Shown in pieces: positions 22,703 through 34,536 of a DNA stretch of 64,000 nucleotides. Below the pieces are notes generated by a model, which saw only the letters and a program-made list of their open reading frames with translations, was not told the origin of the DNA and searched no databases. Both the position numbers and the translations under genes were made by a program. Source of the stretch: Siphonodentalium dalli. Its lineage: Eukaryota; Mollusca; Scaphopoda; Gadilida; Siphonodentaliidae. The DNA lies in contig CP136065.1 of NCBI GenBank assembly GCA_032622095.1, forward strand, positions 157,421,577-157,485,576, in the 5' to 3' direction. Numbering within the stretch: position 1 is the stretch's first letter; each line of letters begins with the position of its first letter.

Positions 22703-24999
22703 TAACCTATTTTTACGCTGATTGCATTATATGGACATTGTGGTCCCATGCTATGTCATTAAAGAGCATTTTATGTGTGTGCGATGATGAATCTCGTGTT
22801 ACGTTAATAGGCAATGGCTATGATGTGTGAACTTTGATTGATCGTGGACTCATATCCCACTTTGCCAAAACCAGAGATCGATTAGATATCTTATTTGCTG
22901 GATTTCAAAATTTATGCCATTTTTGTTTTTTGCGTTACTGCATATAATATAACAGCAGATGGTGATTCTGTTATTTAATGTTTCATTTGGCCAAAACTGT
23001 TGCAAGGCTCTCTGAAAATGTTGGTGGACATTCAAAAGGACATGTTAAGGAGGGCTGCACATTCAAGAATGTCACAATATATTAATGATATATAGTCATA
23101 TGTTAGCATTGACCATTACAACATCACTTCGTACCGCATCGAGTGCGTTATTATTTGTAACGGTTAATGACCATCCTCTATTATTACCAGTTGTCTATAT
23201 ATTGTTAATACTTTACTTACCTAACGTCTCAAAATGACATTTAAATGTGTCAAACAATAGCAAATGAGCATTGGAGATCGATACACGATACACGATCCGG
23301 CAAATTAAACTATTTAAGTCATTCTCGGAAGTGTTTTATATTTTGGTTGGTTTGTCTTTCTCCAAATATTTGATATAAAGTTCCTGATAATTGCTAAACA
23401 AAACAACCTAACATTCAACAAATGCAAATTTCCATCCAGTATTAATCCTGGCGTCACACCTGCGTCATAGCTAAGGGTGTGACATTTGGAACCTGCCGTA
23501 TGATACATTTTGACCGGCTTTCGTATTCATTGTTCGCAGCGTGTTGACATTAGAATTAGCCATCGTGTTGTGCGTCATCTTGGATTTTGGTTGTTTCCTA
23601 AGAACAGATGTGGATGCAAATTAAACATTTTATGTTTCTTCGTTGTATTCAACACATTCAACACAAAGTAATTCCGAACGATTTGCTTAATTCTTTGCAT
23701 TCTGGACTATAGTCACAAGTGACGCCATTATGTGGACGTTTGTGACTGGTGGTGGTTAAGTTTTTGTTTACTAATTCTCCAACTAATAAGATTGACTAAT
23801 GGTGAAACTACAGTAACATATGAACTATCGCCTATGTAGTCACTTCAATGATATACAATATGCCACAGGGGACGTCCCCTTTATAGTTCGTTCGTATGTC
23901 CGTTCGCTAAGTGGTACAATTAAAATTGGACGCCATATTGGACGCCATCTTACTGTTTCATGCTCTTCTAATAGTGAATATTGATGGAAATGCATACCTG
24001 TCATTTCGTATGTATGTTGTACATTAAATAAAACAAAATACTGCGCATAATGCTATCACTCGTGGTTCCAATCCCAGGCGATAACTTTATTTCAAATTTT
24101 ATGACATTGGATGGAGGGATACATTTTTACCAATTAGTTTACCAATTGAAAATATGTACTAATGGTCAAATTCATGTTTGATATGAAATGTTATTCTATG
24201 TAATCATTACAATAATATAGATTTTACCACTGGGGACATTCCTTTTCGGGATTTTTAGTATGTCGCTTCACAAAGTCTTAAAATAAAAACTGACCGCCAT
24301 ATTGGACGCCATCTTGGATTTTTATACTCTTCTAATGGTGAATATGGTTGAAAATTCACATTTTACACTTGTTATGTGTGTTCTACACTAAATAAAAGCA
24401 CATACTACGCATTATTCTATCATTCTGGGATCCAATCCCCGGCGATGGCTATACTCAGCTTTTTATGACATTGGGGGGAGGGTTAAGTTTTTGCCTATAA
24501 TTACAATATTTGTAGGGTTAGGATAATAAAGTTAATAACCCCGGTAGCAAATACTTCAGTCTTTCCAAACATATATGACATGTTAAGCTAGGTTGAGCGT
24601 GCTAGTTTTGTACAGAGTTGACGGGCGACAATTACTCCGAATCGTCATGATGTTTTGACGCATAACGTTACATTCTCTACCATGACGTCGTGAAATCTCA
24701 AACAAACCAGAAAAAATACCATGTACCCCATAATAACAAATAGAACGTTCTGTTTTTGGTGATGTGCTTAACTTTTAACCAATTGTGTATAGCTGGTCAA
24801 CCTCTGAAAACAGGCTAATTTTTCGGTAGGGTACCTTCACAAATAGTCTTACCATACATAGCTGCCACCAATTCCGGCAAGGCCAAGAATCATTTTCATA
24901 AATTATATAGATTTACCTTCCAGAAAAAGTTGGTTTCAACTTGTTCTACCGATGGTAGGGGTATCCGACCACTTTTGGCATTTGGCCGCTCCTCTATAT

Positions 25000-25140
25000 G
25001 TTTGACATAGCCACCACAACTTGACCCCGCATCTCTGATGCTATTCTTGTTTTTCTTGATAATTTCACCCCATCAATCATGTATAAGTATGGCTTAAACT
25101 ATGACAGTGCTTAATATGTTAATATGTTATTTGATCTATT
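25000..25140. other. Distal continuation of M1, then unassigned sequence
   Basis: Homology to M2 fades after about 25,025. No gene. Confidence 0.4.
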
Positions 25141-25297
25141 TTAACCCTTTCTTTACTAAAGGGAATGTCCCACTCCATTACAAAAGTATACATTGTGTTG
25201 CTCTACATTTTGTGGGGTGTTCAAGAGTTCAACAAACGACTTGAACTTATTGTCTGAACATTTCCTAAGGGATGTTCTCTACTTATCACTAATAATT
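25141..25297. mobile_element. MITE D2, one end only
   Basis: TTAACCCTTTCTTTACTAAA at 25,141, then GTATACATTG, CAACAAACGAC and GAACATTTCCTAAGGGA as in other D copies. The far end is eroded. Confidence 0.55.
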
Positions 25298-26044
25298 TCA
25301 CTGCATTGAACAATCATGGCCTCTTCACTGACATGTAGCCAGTTTACTACAGCACAACTTCTGATGGACCATTAAAGACATGTTATGGACTTGTTCGAGT
25401 GCGATAAACTTATAAGTTACTTCTCAGGCTCTATGCCAACCTGGGAAATGTAGAATTCTACTAACATCACTGTAAATTTCAAAGAAATTGACCATACCAC
25501 TCCATAGAAAACACCATCTGAACTATGCTCAATTGTAAATATTTACATCTCAATTCAGGACGCAACAATCGGCGATAAACTAAAGCAAACAATTTCACCC
25601 TCTAGCATCATTGCATTTAATTAATATATAAGAATGATGATGTGCGTTGTCAATTTGGATTAATATTTGTAGAAATAAGTACATTGAGCAAGATTATTCT
25701 CCATTTCTATTTGATCACCCTGCTGGAGAGTGATTTAAACATCCAAACATTAGCAAGCGTGATTCAAATGCACGACTCCTTCCCACCATAACAAGAGAAC
25801 AAGCTGATCATTGGACCACATCACCATTACTATTGTTTAATATTCATCTAACAAACCAATGAAATAATATTCACCTCCAAACTAGTCCAGACCCTCTGGT
25901 AATGGGGGTCATTCGATCTGGGGTATTAACCAAGCTAACAGTAATCACTCACGTTTTTATTTTCAAACCCTAATTATTAAAATTCCAGTCAGGTTCAGCT
26001 CTCTCATTTATGGCTTTTTCTGCTTGCTCATCAAAAATAGGTGA
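25298..26044. other. Intergenic, no gene seen
   Basis: No coding frame or repeat recognised. Confidence 0.45.
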
Positions 26045-26285
26045 TTAACCCTTCAATGACTGGAGGTTTATTGAATATTTTTGTGAAATCCCTGTGCCAA
26101 TGCATTCTCTGATATATGTGAGTCTCCCATTGGTAGGTGCGCATATATAAGAGAATGCATTTGCCTAACAATATTTACCTTGACCTTGTAAGCCAGTGCA
26201 TTCTCTTATATATGTGAGGCTCCTGTGGGAGACTCGCATATATAAGAGAATGCACTGGCACAGGGTATTTAATACTGCACCAGCT
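26045..26285. mobile_element. MITE C2, right end eroded
   Basis: Starts TTAACCCTTCAATGACTGGA. Both C hairpins are present (GCATTCTCTTATATATG / CATATATAAGAGAATGC); the sequence departs from the family after GCTGCACCAGC-like CTGCACCAGC. Confidence 0.75.
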
Positions 26286-26400
26286 TTGTGCTGTTGTGAG
26301 AACAGTACATGTATATCCGTTCTGTGTCACACTACAAAACCATGTTCGATCAGATACACCAATACAACTCTTTAATAGTGAAAAGGCTTCCATTTTAGGA

Positions 26401-26515
26401 TTGTCCCAACAGCTCATGCGGTTAGGTCTATAGTACCATATTAAAATCACAGTCTGGGCTAGCTGAGAATGTCATTGTTTCAATCCCTGACATGGCCGGC
26501 CCATGGGCAAAAATG
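26401..26515 (+). repeat. tRNA-derived SINE remnant
   Basis: AGCTCATGCGGTTAGG at ~26,411 fits an A box and GTTTCAATCCC at 26,477-26,487 a B box, followed by TGACATGGCCGGCCC. Spacing of ~65 resembles a long-variable-arm tRNA head. A similar layout occurs at 41,068. Confidence 0.4.
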
Positions 26516-26645
26516 GGGACCAACCTTCAAACTTGTTCTCAGTTGATAGACATACATTATATACTGAGCCAGTATCTCATATATTCAGATATAACATTTT
26601 ACTGTAATGACTGCTTGGATCAATTTTTATCTATCACAAGAAAAG

Positions 26646-26857
26646 TTTAGTAATGCCATAAATAATCGACTCCTTCCACAGCAGAATTATGGGTAATTTT
26701 TCAGGATTTAGTAGGAAATAAGGCTTGTTGCCATTCATCGGAAAGCTCTCAATGAGACCTTTCAGATGAATGGCAACAAGCCATATTTCCAATATCCTGA
26801 AAAATTACCCATAATTCTGCTGTGGTTAAGTAGCCGATTATTTAGGGCATTTCAGTA
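26646..26857. mobile_element. MITE A6
   Basis: Full-length family A hairpin with diverged termini (TTTAGTAATGCC...GGGCATTTCAGTA). Confidence 0.8.
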
Positions 26858-27103
26858 CCATGCATGTAGATATTCCTAGACATCATTTACCATCCATTGC
26901 TATTGTGCCAACTCTCTATATGCTAAAACTCCTTTATTTGTTATCCAGGTAGAAACATCTCATCTGTGAAATCATGTAAGGTCTTTGTGATTGGAGTTCT
27001 TCAGCAAAGAGAGATTGTTATTATTGTTGATGTGTTTTTCTCTGTGATAAGAATTGAATAACGGTTCAGCGCCCTTGGCTACTTGGCTGTTGCTATAGAA
27101 ATA
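26858..27103. other. Intergenic, no gene seen
   Basis: A TTATCCAG|GT...CAT|GTAAGG arrangement near 26,940-26,975 could frame a ~27-base micro-exon but is too short to support. Confidence 0.3.
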
Positions 27104-27416
27104 TTAACCTTTTCGCTGCTAAATGACGTTATGATGTTGTGTGCTGGGCTGTTGACTTTATTGCCATTTTCCAGTGGAAAAACATAATGGGAATATCACC
27201 AGAACCATAAAACTGACTCGGTTGAAAGGCTATTATCGTTGACAATCGTGGAACATCATACGCTATTTCAAACTTCGAGATACAGTTTAATATTACGATG
27301 CACCAATCTATGAGTTCCTGTTATGAGTAATGGCCTACTGCTATGGACCATACAGCACACGACGTGCACTTTTATGCCCATAATAGTTACGGATGTCATA
27401 GCAGCGAAAAGGTTAA
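27104..27416. mobile_element. TTAA element F1
   Basis: TTAA at both ends. Ends TTAACCTTTTCGCTGCTAAA and ATGTCATAGCAGCGAAAAGG TTAA. 313 bp. The copy F2 (55,592-55,927) is in the opposite orientation. No open frame of note. Confidence 0.75.
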
Positions 27417-27949
27417 CTTACTGGTAACACTAATAATTTACTTGCTTCAAGATATAAAATAAATCGATTGTATCCAGGAACCAATGCTATAATAACTTTT
27501 TTGCTCTCATAAATCATACAAACTTGCAGAAAAATCTAAGAGATACATGTAATAAACACAGTAAAACTGAATTCTTCGTTGTCTATTAATTGGTATTTTA
27601 ATTATTACCAGATTTTGGTTCAAACCTTGTACATGCTAAAAGGTGATCGTTATCTAACACTTAAAATCTTTTTGGCCAAATTGGAATTTCTTAACCATTG
27701 AAAAAAATTTCATTGCCATAATTGTCACTGACCTTGTGCTTTGTGGTCTGGGTGAGAAGTTGTGGTATGAGCAAAACAATGGCAGTGTGAGAACAGTGGA
27801 AGGAATATTACTACTAGATGTTTGTAAATATATGGGTTTAGATAATAATACATAGCTCTGTAACTATTGAAGCACTGACATTTCCAAACTGCATGTTCAT
27901 TGAAATTGGAAGTTGAAGAGTAAAGCATTGTTCCATTCATTAACCCTTT
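27417..27949. other. Intergenic, no gene seen
   Basis: AT-rich with no supported feature. Confidence 0.45.
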
Positions 27950-28146
27950 CATGATGGGATTTGCACTGATGCAACATTAACGATCCCATAGGGAGCCCCG
28001 CATATATAAGAGAATACACTGGCTTACAAGGTCAAGGTAAATATTGTTTGGCCAGTGTATTCTCTTATATATGCGAGGCTCCCTATGGAATGCATTCGCA
28101 CTTGGTTTTCGCAAAATTTCTGGAAGCTCCAGTCGTGGAAGGGTTT
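27950..28146. mobile_element. MITE C3, shortened
   Basis: TTAACCCTTTCATGATGGG to AGTCGTGGAAGGGTTTTT (terminal TTAA mutated). One complete hairpin around CTTGACCTTGT remains; the second is truncated. Confidence 0.7.
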
Positions 28147-28308
28147 TTATGTGTGGAATGCTTTTGCATTCCACACTAAATGTCAGACCAACTTGCATCA
28201 ATACTCTATGGAACGCAACAAAATAAACATCCATTTCTTAAGTAGACTGTTTTATTCCAGTTCGCTTGTACCTGATCATGAACAGCAAAAATATAATACA
28301 TGTCATCG
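28147..28308. other. Short spacer between C3 and D3
   Basis: No gene or recognised repeat. Confidence 0.4.
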
Positions 28309-28595
28309 TTAACCCTTTATCTACTAAATACTCATTGACGAGTAGTTACCCTTTAGTAAATGTTCAGATAATAAGTATGGCCGGTGTTCTGATCTTTATT
28401 TGTCTCTCAGATGTGGCAGCGGGAACTGGAAAGCAGGAACACCAAGTTATTAAACATTTATATACTAAATACTCATTGACGAGTACTTAGTAGTTCCCTT
28501 AGGAAATATTCAGAACAAACACCCCTCGAAAGGAATAATAAACCATTGCAATGTATACTTTTATAACTGAACTGGAGTTTTCGGCAGGGAATATA
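28309..28595. mobile_element. MITE D3 pieces (duplicated end)
   Basis: TTAACCCTTTATCTACTAAA at 28,309 and a second ACTAAATACTCATTGACGAG block at 28,465, followed by AGTTCCCTTAGGAAAT and AATAATAAACCATTGCAATG. The inverse outer end of a D copy reappears at 29,536-29,613. Confidence 0.55.
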
Positions 28596-29490
28596 GGAAT
28601 GAGTTTTGTCTGTCACGAAAAGTTGTCCCGGATTTATTTTGAATAAATATCAATGGATTTCAAAGATTTTTGGTAAATGAGTTCACAAAGGGAATATCTG
28701 AAACGAGTTGCAAATTAGGCCCGACCAGACATTTTCAGCAGAGTTATGGCCTTTTGATTGTCATATTTTGTGTGTTTAGATGGGGGGTATTTTGAACGAT
28801 TATCAACAGATTTCAAAGATTTTTGGTATGTGAGTTCACAAAAGGAGTATCTGAAACGAGTTTAATAGCAATCTAGGTGCAACCATACATTTTTACCTGA
28901 GTTACAGCCTATTGATTGTAATTTTTTGGCATTGCAATTAAAATGTTAAGCCCAAACTAAAACAAATATTAACAAATCAATTAAACAAATATTAAACTGA
29001 TTTCAATTATTTTTTCGCATATTTTGAAAACTCTCATCCCCAACTTTGTCCACCTAGGTGGGGGGATACCGCCATCAGTGACTGGTTATATGTCCGTTGA
29101 CGTATTATGTTATTGGTATGTCCATCTTTCCATCCATTGTATTAAACGTCTGTCCGTCAATTCCACATTATATCTTTAGAATGGACTAATATTTGGTATG
29201 TGGGTTAATTAGCAAACATTGCAGCTCAAGTTCAAATTCGGGTTCCGTTCGCCAATTTTCACCAGATTTATGGCCTTTTTTTTGTTGGAATTTGCACTCA
29301 AATGTTCGATTCCAGATAACTTTAGTAAATCTGAACTGAATGGAATAAAATTTGGATGTGAGTTTACTAGCCCAAGATACAGGTCACATTCAAACTTGGG
29401 TTCCACCTGCCAATTTTCACCAGAGTTATGGCCCTTTGTTGGAATTACCATAGAGGTATTTTGCCACGCCCTAGTGATGCTCTTGTTATC
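28596..29490 (+). repeat. M-like units followed by a J-like element
   Basis: 28,620-28,990 has two units with GATTTCAAAGATTTTTGGTA and GAGTTCACAAA...GAGTATCTGAAACGAGTT (~165 bp apart). 29,040-29,490 has GTGGGGGGATACCGCC, GTCCGTC words and two J-type units (TTTGGTATGTGGGTTAATTA, GTTCCGTTCGCCAATTTTCA), ending GCCACGCCCTAGTGATGCTC. Confidence 0.6.
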
Positions 29491-29535
29491 TTTTCACCTG
29501 TATGTCATAAGCTCAATTTTCTTGATCAGCACTCA

Positions 29536-29613
29536 AAATGAATAATAGACCATTCCAATGTATACTTGTATTACTGAGTGGGGAAAATCCATTTAGTATA
29601 GAAAGGGTATTAA
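29536..29613. repeat. Detached end of a D element
   Basis: AATAATAGACCATTCCAATG...CCATTTAGTATAGAAAGGG corresponds to the inverse of the start of D1 (13,206-13,270). Confidence 0.5.
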
Positions 29614-29661
29614 AATAAACACAGTAACACCTGTGAATCTCATGGTTTGTTTGCTTCCCAG

Positions 29662-29747
29662 GAACAACACCTCTATCACAAGTACCTGCGGATAACCCAC
29701 ACGCTGCCATTGTGCTGCACATGCTGTACCCCACGTCCACAGCATGA
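29662..29747 (+). CDS. Candidate last exon, unknown protein
   Basis: A strong acceptor (TTTGTTTGCTTCCCAG, AG at 29,660-29,661) is followed by a frame of 27 codons to TGA at 29,745-29,747 with an ordinary soluble composition (ends ...AAIVLHMLYPTSTA). A second frame from the same acceptor also stays open for about 57 codons and is Cys-rich, so the frame is undecided. No family is recognised and no upstream exon is seen. It may be chance. Confidence 0.25.
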
Positions 29748-29976
29748 ATGCAAATATTTGTGCACTATTTATTACCCATTGACTGATAGATGGTTCATTC
29801 CAATATCTTTTTTATCAAGTGTCAACATTTAATGTGTCAAGGATGATAACGATGAAAGGGCTCGATGCGATTTCCAATTTCTGCTAATCAATTTACAAAG
29901 AAAAACATGTATTGGTATAAGGGAATGTTATACACAATCTTACCAGTGCTGCAAAATACTATACAAATATAAAACA
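29748..29976. other. Spacer, no gene seen
   Basis: No recognised feature. Confidence 0.4.
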
Positions 29977-31369
29977 TTAACCCTTTGAACCCTGGCTCCC
30001 ACAATGATGGACAGGGTTTTAGGCGTATGGTGTTGTTTATGTTCAAGTGGTGTCACATGTCTGAAACTTTAGAGGTATGTTCCCCATGGACCACTGATTA
30101 CTTTAATATCTCATTACATTGCCACCTGGTCACTCCCTCCTGGTAACGGTTTCTAGGCAACTATCCAGTATTGGAAATATAATACAATTTTAGTGAACCT
30201 AACTTCTATTTAAGGGTAGCAACAGTTGCTAAGCAAATACCCCAAATGCTCGAATGACACAATTGCAATGTGCATTCAATTGTATTATGCCCCAATTTAG
30301 ACATTCCTAGGCATGCACATGGTGATGGTTATGCATGTTCAAATGGTTCCAAAGGTCTGAAACTGTACAGATATGTTCCCCATGGACCACTGAGTATTTT
30401 TTAAATCGGGATACTTTGCCACACGATCACTCCCTGGTAACGGTATCTATGCAACTACCCAGTGTTGAAAGTAAAATGCAGTTATAGCTTATATTGTTGT
30501 AATTTCGTGCTAGGAAACTGCGTTTTCAATGCAGTCAATACAATATTATGAAATTTGAGATAGATCTGGTCTGAAGAGTGCACCCAACTTGTATTTAACG
30601 GTAGCAATGGTTGCTAAGCATATAGCCCAATTGATCGAAAGACACCACTTCCCTCTGCATTCAAATGCATTATGCCCCATTTTAGACATCGCATGGTGAT
30701 GGTCATGTTCAAATGGTGCAACAGGTCTAAAACTACAGAATTGCTCAATAATGCACAATTTGACACATGTTTGTAATGTGATCTACGCGCAAGTAGATCG
30801 ACTATAGTCGGTATTGTGACCATGCGACCCCTTTCCACAGGACTACTCTGGTACAAAATGTGCAACTGTATAATGCAAATTATTATATACTATGGGGACC
30901 ATTGACGTGATTGTATCATTACGCAAAAACCCATACATTTATCATTGCATACTATGGTCATGCGCGAACAAATTGACTCAAATAAGTGTCTGCGCCTTCA
31001 TCACCTAGGCCAGAACACTGATTATGTATACAAGAATAATTTAAACCCTGAAGAGTGATCAAAATTGTGTCATTCTACAATCCTGCGAACCGCACAATAA
31101 TATATAGTGTTACACGAATCGCTTCAAATAATGTACGTTTGTTGAATTCTGCGCTGTGCGCATGTGCATATTTTCCTACCCCAAACTGCTGAAGTTTCTG
31201 GGGATCATTTACATAGATATAAGTGGATATGCCAATGGTTATAACATATATAAAATTGCCAGATAGGTTTATGACGTCACTGAATTCTACTGGCCGCAAA
31301 AGCGGCCAGCCGGTATATGAATGTTTTCTGGCTGGCCGATTTTGCGGCCAGTCGGGTTCAAAGGGTTAA
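29977..31369. mobile_element. TTAA element G1, 1.4 kb, with internal tandem
   Basis: TTAA at both ends. Ends TTAACCCTTTGAACCCTGGC and its inverse GGGTTCAAAGGGTTAA. Same family, opposite orientation, as G2 (61,240-62,241). Interior: a tandem block starting GTTCAA.TGG at 30,041, 30,337 and 30,707 (the last truncated), each with TATGTTCCCCATGGACCACT and GGTAGCAA..GTTGCTAAGCA. Near the right end are GCGGCCAG/CTGGCCGC palindromes. No transposase frame. piggyBac-like by TTAA and CCCTTTGA ends (inferred). Confidence 0.75.
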
Positions 31370-31482
31370 ATCGACCCCTGGTTGATTAGCGTGCATACTG
31401 CCACACAGTCATTCATAACATTATTCAAATGCATGAAGTCATATTTATCTGTGCCTTAATTGTTTAAAATGCTGATATTTAT
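31370..31482. other. Spacer
   Basis: No recognised feature. Confidence 0.4.
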
Positions 31483-32140
31483 ATACCCTCATGACCGAAG
31501 GAAATGGTGGGTATACTGGATTAAATGCATCAGGTCCTCCATCTGTCCATATGTCTGCGAGTCCATTCGTCTGTCCGAGCAGATATCTCAACCATAGGTT
31601 GTTGGATCAAACGGTGCTGTTAATCTGGAAATATTTATTTTTTGCCTGTTTGCTTGAGTATGAAATTTGGCATGTATGTTCACTACGGCAAGGGCTTTCA
31701 ATGAAGTGTCAACCGGTGTGGTTTGCATTTTCCATTCTAGAGTTATCTCCTTCAATTATCTGGAATGTTGATATTTTGTCCGTCCTTGCAAATATTTGAG
31801 TCACGGGTTTTCAGATCTCAATGAAATTTGTCATCCAAAAATTTTAATTAGTTTTGTTTGCATTCTGTATTCAATGGTAATTTCTCTTTGTTTATTTAGA
31901 TATGTTGATAGTTTGTCTGTCCGCATGAATGTCTCAAACATGGGTATAATCAGATCGCAATGGAATTGGGTGTAGATATTCGATACAAGGATAGCTTTCT
32001 TTAAAAAAGAAGAGAGGATCTGTTGATGTGATTGAAGATGGTCATGGTCCTGTGACTTCTACTTAGGGTTTGCCCACCCCAGATGGTATGCCTCTTTGGG
32101 GTATGCACCGGGCGACAGCCGGGCCCAGCTCTTGTTTAAA
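31483..32140 (+). repeat. P1: repeat with TATACCC / GGGTATGC ends
   Basis: Begins TATACCCTCATGACCGAAGG and ends TTGGGGTATGCACCGGGCGA, GCTCTTGTT. Inside, CCGAGCAGATATCTCAACCA and three units with TTTGGCATG.ATGTTCACTA / TTTTCCATTCTAGAGTTATC / TTTGTCTGTCCG. The 102-codon frame from 31,491 is a by-product. Related to 41,630-42,120 and 63,040-63,778. Confidence 0.6.
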
Positions 32141-32254
32141 TACATTTTTTTTATCAAGTGTCAACTCTTATTGTATCAAAGATGATTACCCGATAAAGGC
32201 ATAGTGGCCCACATTCAAATTACCCACTAATCCCAATAGAGCTCTTGATGTCTC
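32141..32254. other. Spacer
   Basis: No recognised feature. Confidence 0.4.
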
Positions 32255-32493
32255 TTAACCCTTCCATGACTGGAGCTTCCTGAAATTTTGCAAAAACTCT
32301 GTGCCAAAGCATTCTCTTATATATGTGAGTCTCCCATAGGGAGCCTCGCATATGAAGAGAAGACATGTATTGGCATATCAATATTTACCTTGACCTTGTA
32401 AGCCAGAGCATTCTCTTATATATGCTTAAATAAGAGAATGCTCTGGCCCAGGATCTTCAATGCTGCACCAGTGCAGCTCCCGTCATGAAAGGT
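32255..32493. mobile_element. MITE C4
   Basis: TTAACCCTTCCATGACTGGA to CCGTCATGAAAGG; the terminal TTAA on the right is lost. Two C hairpins, the second shortened. Confidence 0.75.
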
Positions 32494-32518
32494 GGGGGGA
32501 ACACTGCATCTTGATATT

Positions 32519-32756
32519 TTAACCCTTCCATGACTGGAGCTTCCTGAAATTTTGTGAAAACCCTGTGCCAATGGATTCTCTTAAATATGCATGTCTTCCA
32601 TAGGGAGCCTCGGATATATAAGAGGATACATTGGCCTAACAATATTTACCTTGACCTTGTATATAAAGTGAAATATGGGAGACTTTTTTTTAGATAATGT
32701 GCTGGCACATGATCTTAAATGCTGCACCAGAGCAGCTCCTGTCATGAAAGAGTTAA
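32519..32756. mobile_element. MITE C5
   Basis: TTAA at both ends; same orientation as C4 and only 25 bp from it. The second hairpin is degraded. Confidence 0.75.
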
Positions 32757-33812
32757 AGGCCCACTTAATTTTCGAACCCCCAGATCACATTATATAAAAT
32801 ATAAGCCATATTATATACCATTTGAAAGAGGAAATAACTATATATTTAGATATAGAGTTATTCCCCTTCCATTTAAAATAAACTATAGTTTGAATTCTGT
32901 TGCATTCTGGGAACCACAACAGGGAAAATGTTTATGATTTCAAGCCATTTTCTATTTCTCTATGAGCACCTTCTGAGACACAGATGTTCCAAATGATGAT
33001 AGTATTTTAATCATATTTTATGACATAGATTCTTATTAAAACCATATATCAAGGCACTTTAAAAAAAAATAACCGATGACTCAAAAATTAAATGGGCATT
33101 TAAAAACAGTGTATGATGTTCCATGATTATATTATGATAATAGCCTTTGCATAGAGTGTTTGTGTTTTCACCACAATCCTGCTATATTTATCCACTGCAA
33201 AATGGCCATAATGTCAATGGCCTAGCAATGAAGTGGTTAAGACACCAGGCACTTATAAAATGGCTCTTCACTCGTGGGCATCACTCCCATTCAGGGCAAT
33301 GATACAGATAGCTATCAAAACAAAATAAATGTTTACTGGGATTAACACAGCAAAAAATATTAACACAGTGTCATAATTCTCGTATTTTTTTTGACACCCT
33401 TCCACCTTATTTGCCCTCTACCTGAGTTTAACCTCTTGTTATATTGATGATTTTCATAGAATCACCATAGTTGAATCAAATAATTTGATCTGGCATCTAA
33501 ATATTTTGCTGCAATGCCATGTCATTGAAAGTTTTACTTGGGGCAGCAGGATGACACTTTGATCCATCCTATTTTATCTTTCCGATGTGGAAAAATTATC
33601 TATAATGCAGTCACCAAGGTCAGTATTTCTTACTGAATTGATCTTACATCATATATTGATTGGTATGGAAGAGGGAGTAAAATGCTATGCAAATTATAAG
33701 AATGAATTGCAATTCAGTCATTTTGAAGGGCAGTTTTATTTACTAAGAAAATCAATTGCTGAACGAACATTGTACTTTTAGCAACATGTACTTTTAGCAA
33801 CAAACAACATAC
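32757..33812. other. Intergenic, possible SINE relic
   Basis: No gene. TAGCAATGAAGTGGTTAAGA at 33,223 resembles an A box and GGGCATCACTCCC near 33,276 a weak B box. A 15 bp direct duplication (TACTTTTAGCAACA..) lies at 33,770-33,800. Confidence 0.3.
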
Positions 33813-34086
33813 AATGAAGTCAAAGCTGGCTGATTTCCATAACGAAGATGATTGAAAATGACAGACAGAAATATGACAGTGCCGATCATTGATATGCTTT
33901 GATCGGTCCGTGTCAGGCCTTTTTATTATATCCAGGCTTGACAGTGAAGTGTTGCTCCCCTTGTCCTTTAATGCTAGTGGCACCCCTGGTTCATCGTGAC
34001 TGTTATGGTAATTTCCACTAACAAACAACTGCTGATTATCTATTGCGAGTGCAACGCCAAGGGTTTCATCACGATATGGTGATGGC
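33813..34086 (-). CDS. Candidate minus-strand exon, unknown protein
   Basis: On the minus strand a branch-point-like CACTAAT and a T-rich tract precede an AG at 34,088-34,087. From there one frame stays open for about 90 codons to a possible donor GTATGT (33,812-33,807), and further to a stop near 33,714. The first ~60 residues have a protein-like mix (PSPYRDETLGVALAIDNQ, later KDKGSNTSLSSLDIIKRP); the rest is less convincing. The upstream in-frame region has no good ATG, so it would be internal or terminal. I do not recognise the family. It opposes the plus-strand candidate at 29,662, so both need not be real. Confidence 0.35.
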
Positions 34087-34295
34087 CTTGAAAATAAATA
34101 TATAGAAAGACTCAATTAGTGTGTGGACTGATGTTTGATTTTTACTTCGCAACATTATTATGTTAAAATTTTCACTAAACTGTGACAAACACGTGCAATA
34201 ACGTTAAAATGTTCACAAAACTGTTGATTACTGATTTGCTAAAAATGAATCAACGGGAATTGTAACTTACCCATCAGTGAGTATTCAGGTTTCAA

Positions 34296-34512
34296 AGGGT
34301 TATCACTTTCCATACTAAATACTCATTGATGAGTCGTTCCCTTAGGAAATGTTCATATAATAAGGTCAATAAATGACCCATTTGGTCAATAAATGACCCA
34401 TTTGATGAGTTTATGATCTTTTCGTCTGTATGCTCTCTGCTCTGTACTCCCCTCCAAGTGAATAAAAGACCAATTTATAACTGTGGGATAACCCATTTAG
34501 TAAAAGGGCCAA
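34296..34512. mobile_element. MITE D4
   Basis: TTATCACTTTCCATACTAAA, ATACTCATTGATGAG, GTTCCCTTAGGAAATG at one end and CCCATTTAGTAAAAGGGCC at the other. It includes a 19 bp direct duplication (GGTCAATAAATGACCCATTT). Confidence 0.6.
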
Positions 34513-34536
34513 ACACGATGTATCTTCTCCTTGAAC

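Larger units (their letters stand above)
18305..24996. mobile_element. Element L: 6.7 kb with ~1.3 kb inverted arms
   Basis: Ends TAGAGGAGCGGCCAAAT and its inverse, flanked by the 3 bp duplication TAT (18,302-18,304 and 24,997-24,999). The interrupted repeat M1 has an uninterrupted homologue M2 at ~10,045. Left arm 18,305-~19,610 and right arm ~23,710-24,996 pair over most of their length (ACCCCTACCATCGGTAGAAC, GTCGCCCGTCAACTCTGTAC and others). The arm interiors are degenerate tandem units carrying GGAACGTCCCCAGTGG and AAGATGGCGTCCAATATGG; the left side has about five, the right two or three. The loop holds a J array. No transposase is recognisable; superfamily unassigned (foldback-like). Confidence 0.7.

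Noticed and set aside
31491-31799. 102-codon plus-strand frame
   Set aside because: Lies inside repeat P1, whose relatives at 41.6 and 63.0 kb do not keep the frame.
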